This document shows, in pieces, positions 6,278-7,971 of a DNA stretch of 7,971 nucleotides; within the stretch, counting starts at the first letter, position 1, and each line of letters starts with the position of its first letter. Made by a program: the position numbers and the translations under genes. The notes under the pieces were generated by a model that saw nothing but the letters and a program-made list of their open reading frames with translations, did not search any database and was not told the DNA's origin. Source of the DNA: Chloroflexota bacterium (GTDB lineage Bacteria; Chloroflexota; Anaerolineae; Anaerolineales; Anaerolineaceae); NCBI GenBank assembly GCA_019136175.1, contig JAGVUS010000481.1, forward strand, positions 1-7,971, written 5' to 3'.

Positions 6278-7015
6278 ATGGTTGATGATTCCTTTCGGAA
6301 CCGGTTGATACTGGTTGTAGATGACGAGGAACGGATTGTCCGTTTCGTCCGGTTGAACCTGGAACACGATGGTTTTCGGGTGGTGGAGGCTTACCGGGGG
6401 ATGCAGGCGTTGGACAAGGTACGTACAGAGATGCCTGACCTGGTTATCCTGGACGTAATGATGCCGGATGTGGACGGATTTGAAGTGTTGAAAACAATCC
6501 GCCAGGCGAGCACGGTCCCAGTGATAATGTTGACCGCCAAGGGGGAAGAGGATGACCGTGTCAGAGGGTTGGAACTGGGCGCGGATGATTATGTCACCAA
6601 ACCGTTCAGCCCGCGGGAACTTGTTAGCCGGGTGCGGGCAGTCCTTCGGCGGAATGAACTGGCTGTGGGGACTGGTGTTACCGGAGAAATTGTTGTTGAT
6701 GAGAGACTGATACTGGATTTATCCCGCAGGGAGGTGTGGGTGGAGGGCAAGCTTGTTAAGCTGCGACCCACTGAATACAGGCTTCTATATCATCTTGTTC
6801 AGAATGCAGGGTGGGTTCTAACGTATGACCAGTTGTTAACAAAGGTCTGGGGATATGAATACCGGGATGAACCCCACTACGTCCGGTTGTACATCAACTA
6901 TTTACGGCAAAAGCTGGAAGAGGATCCAGCCAACCCCAAATACATCCTGACGGAACGGGGTGTGGGGTACCGATTTGTGGACTATCGCAGGGCACAAAAC
7001 CCCGAAGCCATGTAA
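6278..7015 (+). CDS. OmpR/PhoB-family response regulator
   Basis: A 245-residue two-component transcription factor. The receiver domain (about 9-125) has the acidic pair D15-D16, the phospho-acceptor D59 in VILDVMMPD, T86 in MLTAK and K108 in VTKPF, all canonical. The C-terminal winged-helix DNA-binding domain (about 136-235) ends with the typical YVRLYINYLRQKLE recognition-helix region and GVGYRF wing. The C-terminal half resembles KdpE-like regulators, but no target can be assigned. The ATG has GGGAG (6267-6271) six bases upstream, inside the end of the preceding gene. No sensor histidine kinase is encoded in the window. Its position at the end of a Ser/Thr-phosphorylation operon suggests it may be controlled by that module or simply be co-transcribed with it. 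Confidence 0.95.
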   Translation: MVDDSFRNRLILVVDDEERIVRFVRLNLEHDGFRVVEAYRGMQALDKVRTEMPDLVILDVMMPDVDGFEVLKTIRQASTVPVIMLTAKGEEDDRVRGLELGADDYVTKPFSPRELVSRVRAVLRRNELAVGTGVTGEIVVDERLILDLSRREVWVEGKLVKLRPTEYRLLYHLVQNAGWVLTYDQLLTKVWGYEYRDEPHYVRLYINYLRQKLEEDPANPKYILTERGVGYRFVDYRRAQNPEAM

Positions 7016-7055
7016 CTTTTTGGTCGGGACCGCATCCAATATACGAATAAAGAAT

Positions 7056-7060
7056 AGGAG
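7056..7060 (+). promoter_or_regulatory. Strong ribosome binding site of the thioredoxin gene
   Basis: AGGAG lies eight bases upstream of the ATG at 7069, the best site among the rightward genes. The 53-base gap before this gene has no clear terminator. A poor promoter-like pair (TTGGTC near 7020 with AT-rich sequence near 7042) is too weak to call, so the gene may be read from the upstream operon. Confidence 0.6.
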
Positions 7061-7068
7061 ATGTTTTC

Positions 7069-7428
7069 ATGATCGATCAACCAATCCATGTAACCGACGC
7101 AGAGTTTGAGCAAAAGGTGCTTCAATCAACATTACCTGTCATCGTGGATTTTTGGGCTCCCTGGTGTGGTCCATGCCGGATGGTGGCTCCCATCCTGGAT
7201 AAACTTGCCAGGGAATTTTCCGGAAAAATCGTTGTAGCAAAGGTAAATACCGATGAAAACCCGGAATGGGCAACCCGCTTTGGTGTCCAGGGAATTCCAA
7301 CCATGTTGTTTGTTTATAGTGGAAAAGTGGTACATACCCAGGTGGGTGCATTACCAGAAGGGATTCTGCGGAACGTTGTAGAACAGTTCCTTGATTTTTC
7401 CTCCAAGAATGTTCCTGCTGCTGAATAA
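7069..7428 (+). CDS. trxA: Thioredoxin
   Basis: A 119-residue cytoplasmic thioredoxin, close to the usual 105-110 residues with a short C-terminal tail. It reduces protein disulfides through the dithiol WCGPC (32-36), and is itself recharged by thioredoxin reductase, not present here. Visible features are the buried aspartate D27 in VDFWAPWCGPC, the cis-proline motif GIPT (P77) and the FxxSG-type segment FVYSGK (81-86 region). There is no signal peptide, which argues against an extracytoplasmic role. It lies 53 bases after the response regulator and is followed by a strong terminator, so it is either the last gene of the operon or a short independent transcript. The gene name follows the family; the genome may hold several paralogues. 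Confidence 0.95.
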   Translation: MIDQPIHVTDAEFEQKVLQSTLPVIVDFWAPWCGPCRMVAPILDKLAREFSGKIVVAKVNTDENPEWATRFGVQGIPTMLFVYSGKVVHTQVGALPEGILRNVVEQFLDFSSKNVPAAE

Positions 7429-7453
7429 CACTAATATTGGATATACAAAATTT

Positions 7454-7484
7454 ACCCGGAGTGGATTTTTCCACTCCGGGTTTT
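7454..7484. terminator. Rho-independent terminator, probably bidirectional
   Basis: ACCCGGAGTGGA (7454-7465) and TCCACTCCGGGT (7470-7481) form a perfect 12-bp GC-rich stem with a four-T loop. TTTT follows on the plus strand (7481-7484), and AAATTTTG follows on the minus strand. It lies 25 bases after the thioredoxin stop and 13 bases beyond the end of the convergent MurA-like gene, so it can serve both. The plus-strand U-tract is short (four T, then GATTGATT). Confidence 0.9.
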
Positions 7485-7497
7485 GATTGATTGGTTT

Positions 7498-7971
7498 CTA
7501 TTGTTCTTTTTCCCGCTGAATGACTGCTCCAAGGGAAGACAATTTCTGATCGACGCGTTCATACCCGCGGTCAATTTGACCAATATTTCGGATGACCGAT
7601 GTCCCCCGGGCTGATAACGCCGCCAGCACCAATGCCATCCCGGCGCGAATGTCGGGGCTTTCCATTTTTTCTCCATACAACTGGCTGGGTCCCTGGATGA
7701 TTACCCGGTGCGGGTCACAAAGGACGATATGGGCGCCCATCCCAACGAGTTTATCTGTGAAGAACATCCGGCTTGGGTACATCCAATCATGGAAGAGGAT
7801 GGTGCCCCTGGATTGAGTTGCCACCACGATGGCAATGCTCATCAAGTCTGTGGGAAAGGAAGGCCAGGGCATGACGGATATTTCAGGGATGGCACCGCCC
7901 AGGTCGGGCTGCATTTCGAATGACTGTGCTGCGGGGACAATTATATCTTCACCGTCCACATTCCAGGTAAT
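7498..7971 (-). CDS. murA: UDP-N-acetylglucosamine 1-carboxyvinyltransferase (MurA-like), C-terminal part
   Basis: The minus-strand frame enters at the right edge and stops at TAG (7498-7500), giving about 157 residues of a family normally near 420. The GTG at 7957-7959 is an internal codon, since the frame stays open to the edge and the N-terminal half is needed. MurA transfers enolpyruvate from PEP to UDP-GlcNAc, the first committed step of peptidoglycan synthesis. Counting from the codon at 7959, the fragment has FPTDL (35-39), with the aspartate corresponding to the catalytic Asp of the EPSP synthase/MurA fold, the SRMFFTDKLVGMGAHI segment, SPDIRAGMALVLAAL, and IDRGYERVDQKLSSLGA near the end. 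The residues before FPTD read MPWPS rather than the common APYPG, so this may be a divergent MurA-type subfamily. The PEP-loop Cys/Asp region lies outside the window. Confidence 0.88.
   Translation of the reverse strand: MTWNVDGEDIIVPAAQSFEMQPDLGGAIPEISVMPWPSFPTDLMSIAIVVATQSRGTILFHDWMYPSRMFFTDKLVGMGAHIVLCDPHRVIIQGPSQLYGEKMESPDIRAGMALVLAALSARGTSVIRNIGQIDRGYERVDQKLSSLGAVIQREKEQ

Noticed and set aside
7022..7031. GGTC-GG-GACC hairpin before the thioredoxin gene as a terminator
   Set aside because: The stem is only four base pairs with a two-base loop and lacks a following T-run.
7498..7959. GTG at 7957-7959 as the start of a complete short gene
   Set aside because: The frame stays open to the window edge and the encoded part is only the C-terminal lobe of a MurA-type enzyme, so the gene continues to the right.
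1..7971. tRNA or rRNA genes, CRISPR arrays, insertion sequences, attachment sites
   Set aside because: No cloverleaf, regularly spaced direct repeats, transposase or integrase motifs were found; almost all of the window is accounted for by intact genes.

Overview
The window reads as an operon from a member of the Chloroflexota, probably class Anaerolineae. That placement is an inference from gene style only: a soluble 'FRD' Ser/Thr kinase with a C-terminal PQQ/WD40-like propeller, a DUF362 neighbour, a MurA-like enzyme with an unusual active-site neighbourhood, and balanced base composition with strong GGAG-type ribosome binding sites. No rRNA or other phylogenetic marker is present. Coding density is very high. 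No mobile element, CRISPR array or tRNA was seen.

Layout. A DUF362-family gene runs leftward off the left edge (1-984, minus). A 178-base divergent intergenic region (985-1162) holds a candidate sigma70-type promoter and a small imperfect dyad. It leads into a rightward operon of six tightly packed genes (1163-7015): Ser/Thr kinase with an eight-blade propeller, PP2C phosphatase, J-domain/vWA fusion protein, zinc-ribbon/FHA protein, a 79-residue protein of unknown function, and an OmpR/PhoB-type response regulator. A thioredoxin gene follows after 53 bases with its own strong ribosome binding site. A perfect 12-bp terminator hairpin (7454-7484) separates it from a convergent MurA-like gene that enters from the right edge (7498-7971, minus).

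How the genes may work together. Kinase, PP2C and FHA protein form a complete write/erase/read set for threonine phosphorylation. The vWA protein supplies a metal-dependent protein-binding scaffold and carries a J domain that could recruit Hsp70. The combination resembles the kinase-phosphatase-vWA triads described for TerY-P systems, and the PpkA/PppA/Fha arrangement of type VI secretion, but no Ter or secretion gene is visible here. All module proteins look cytoplasmic. The propeller is a candidate input or substrate-docking platform. The FHA protein has a Thr-rich stretch N-terminal to its FHA domain that could act as a phospho-switch like GarA/OdhI. The orphan response regulator at the end of the operon, with no histidine kinase in view, is a possible transcriptional output. 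The most notable points are the J-vWA fusion, the very regular eight-blade propeller on the kinase, and an exact inverted repeat lying across the kinase start region.
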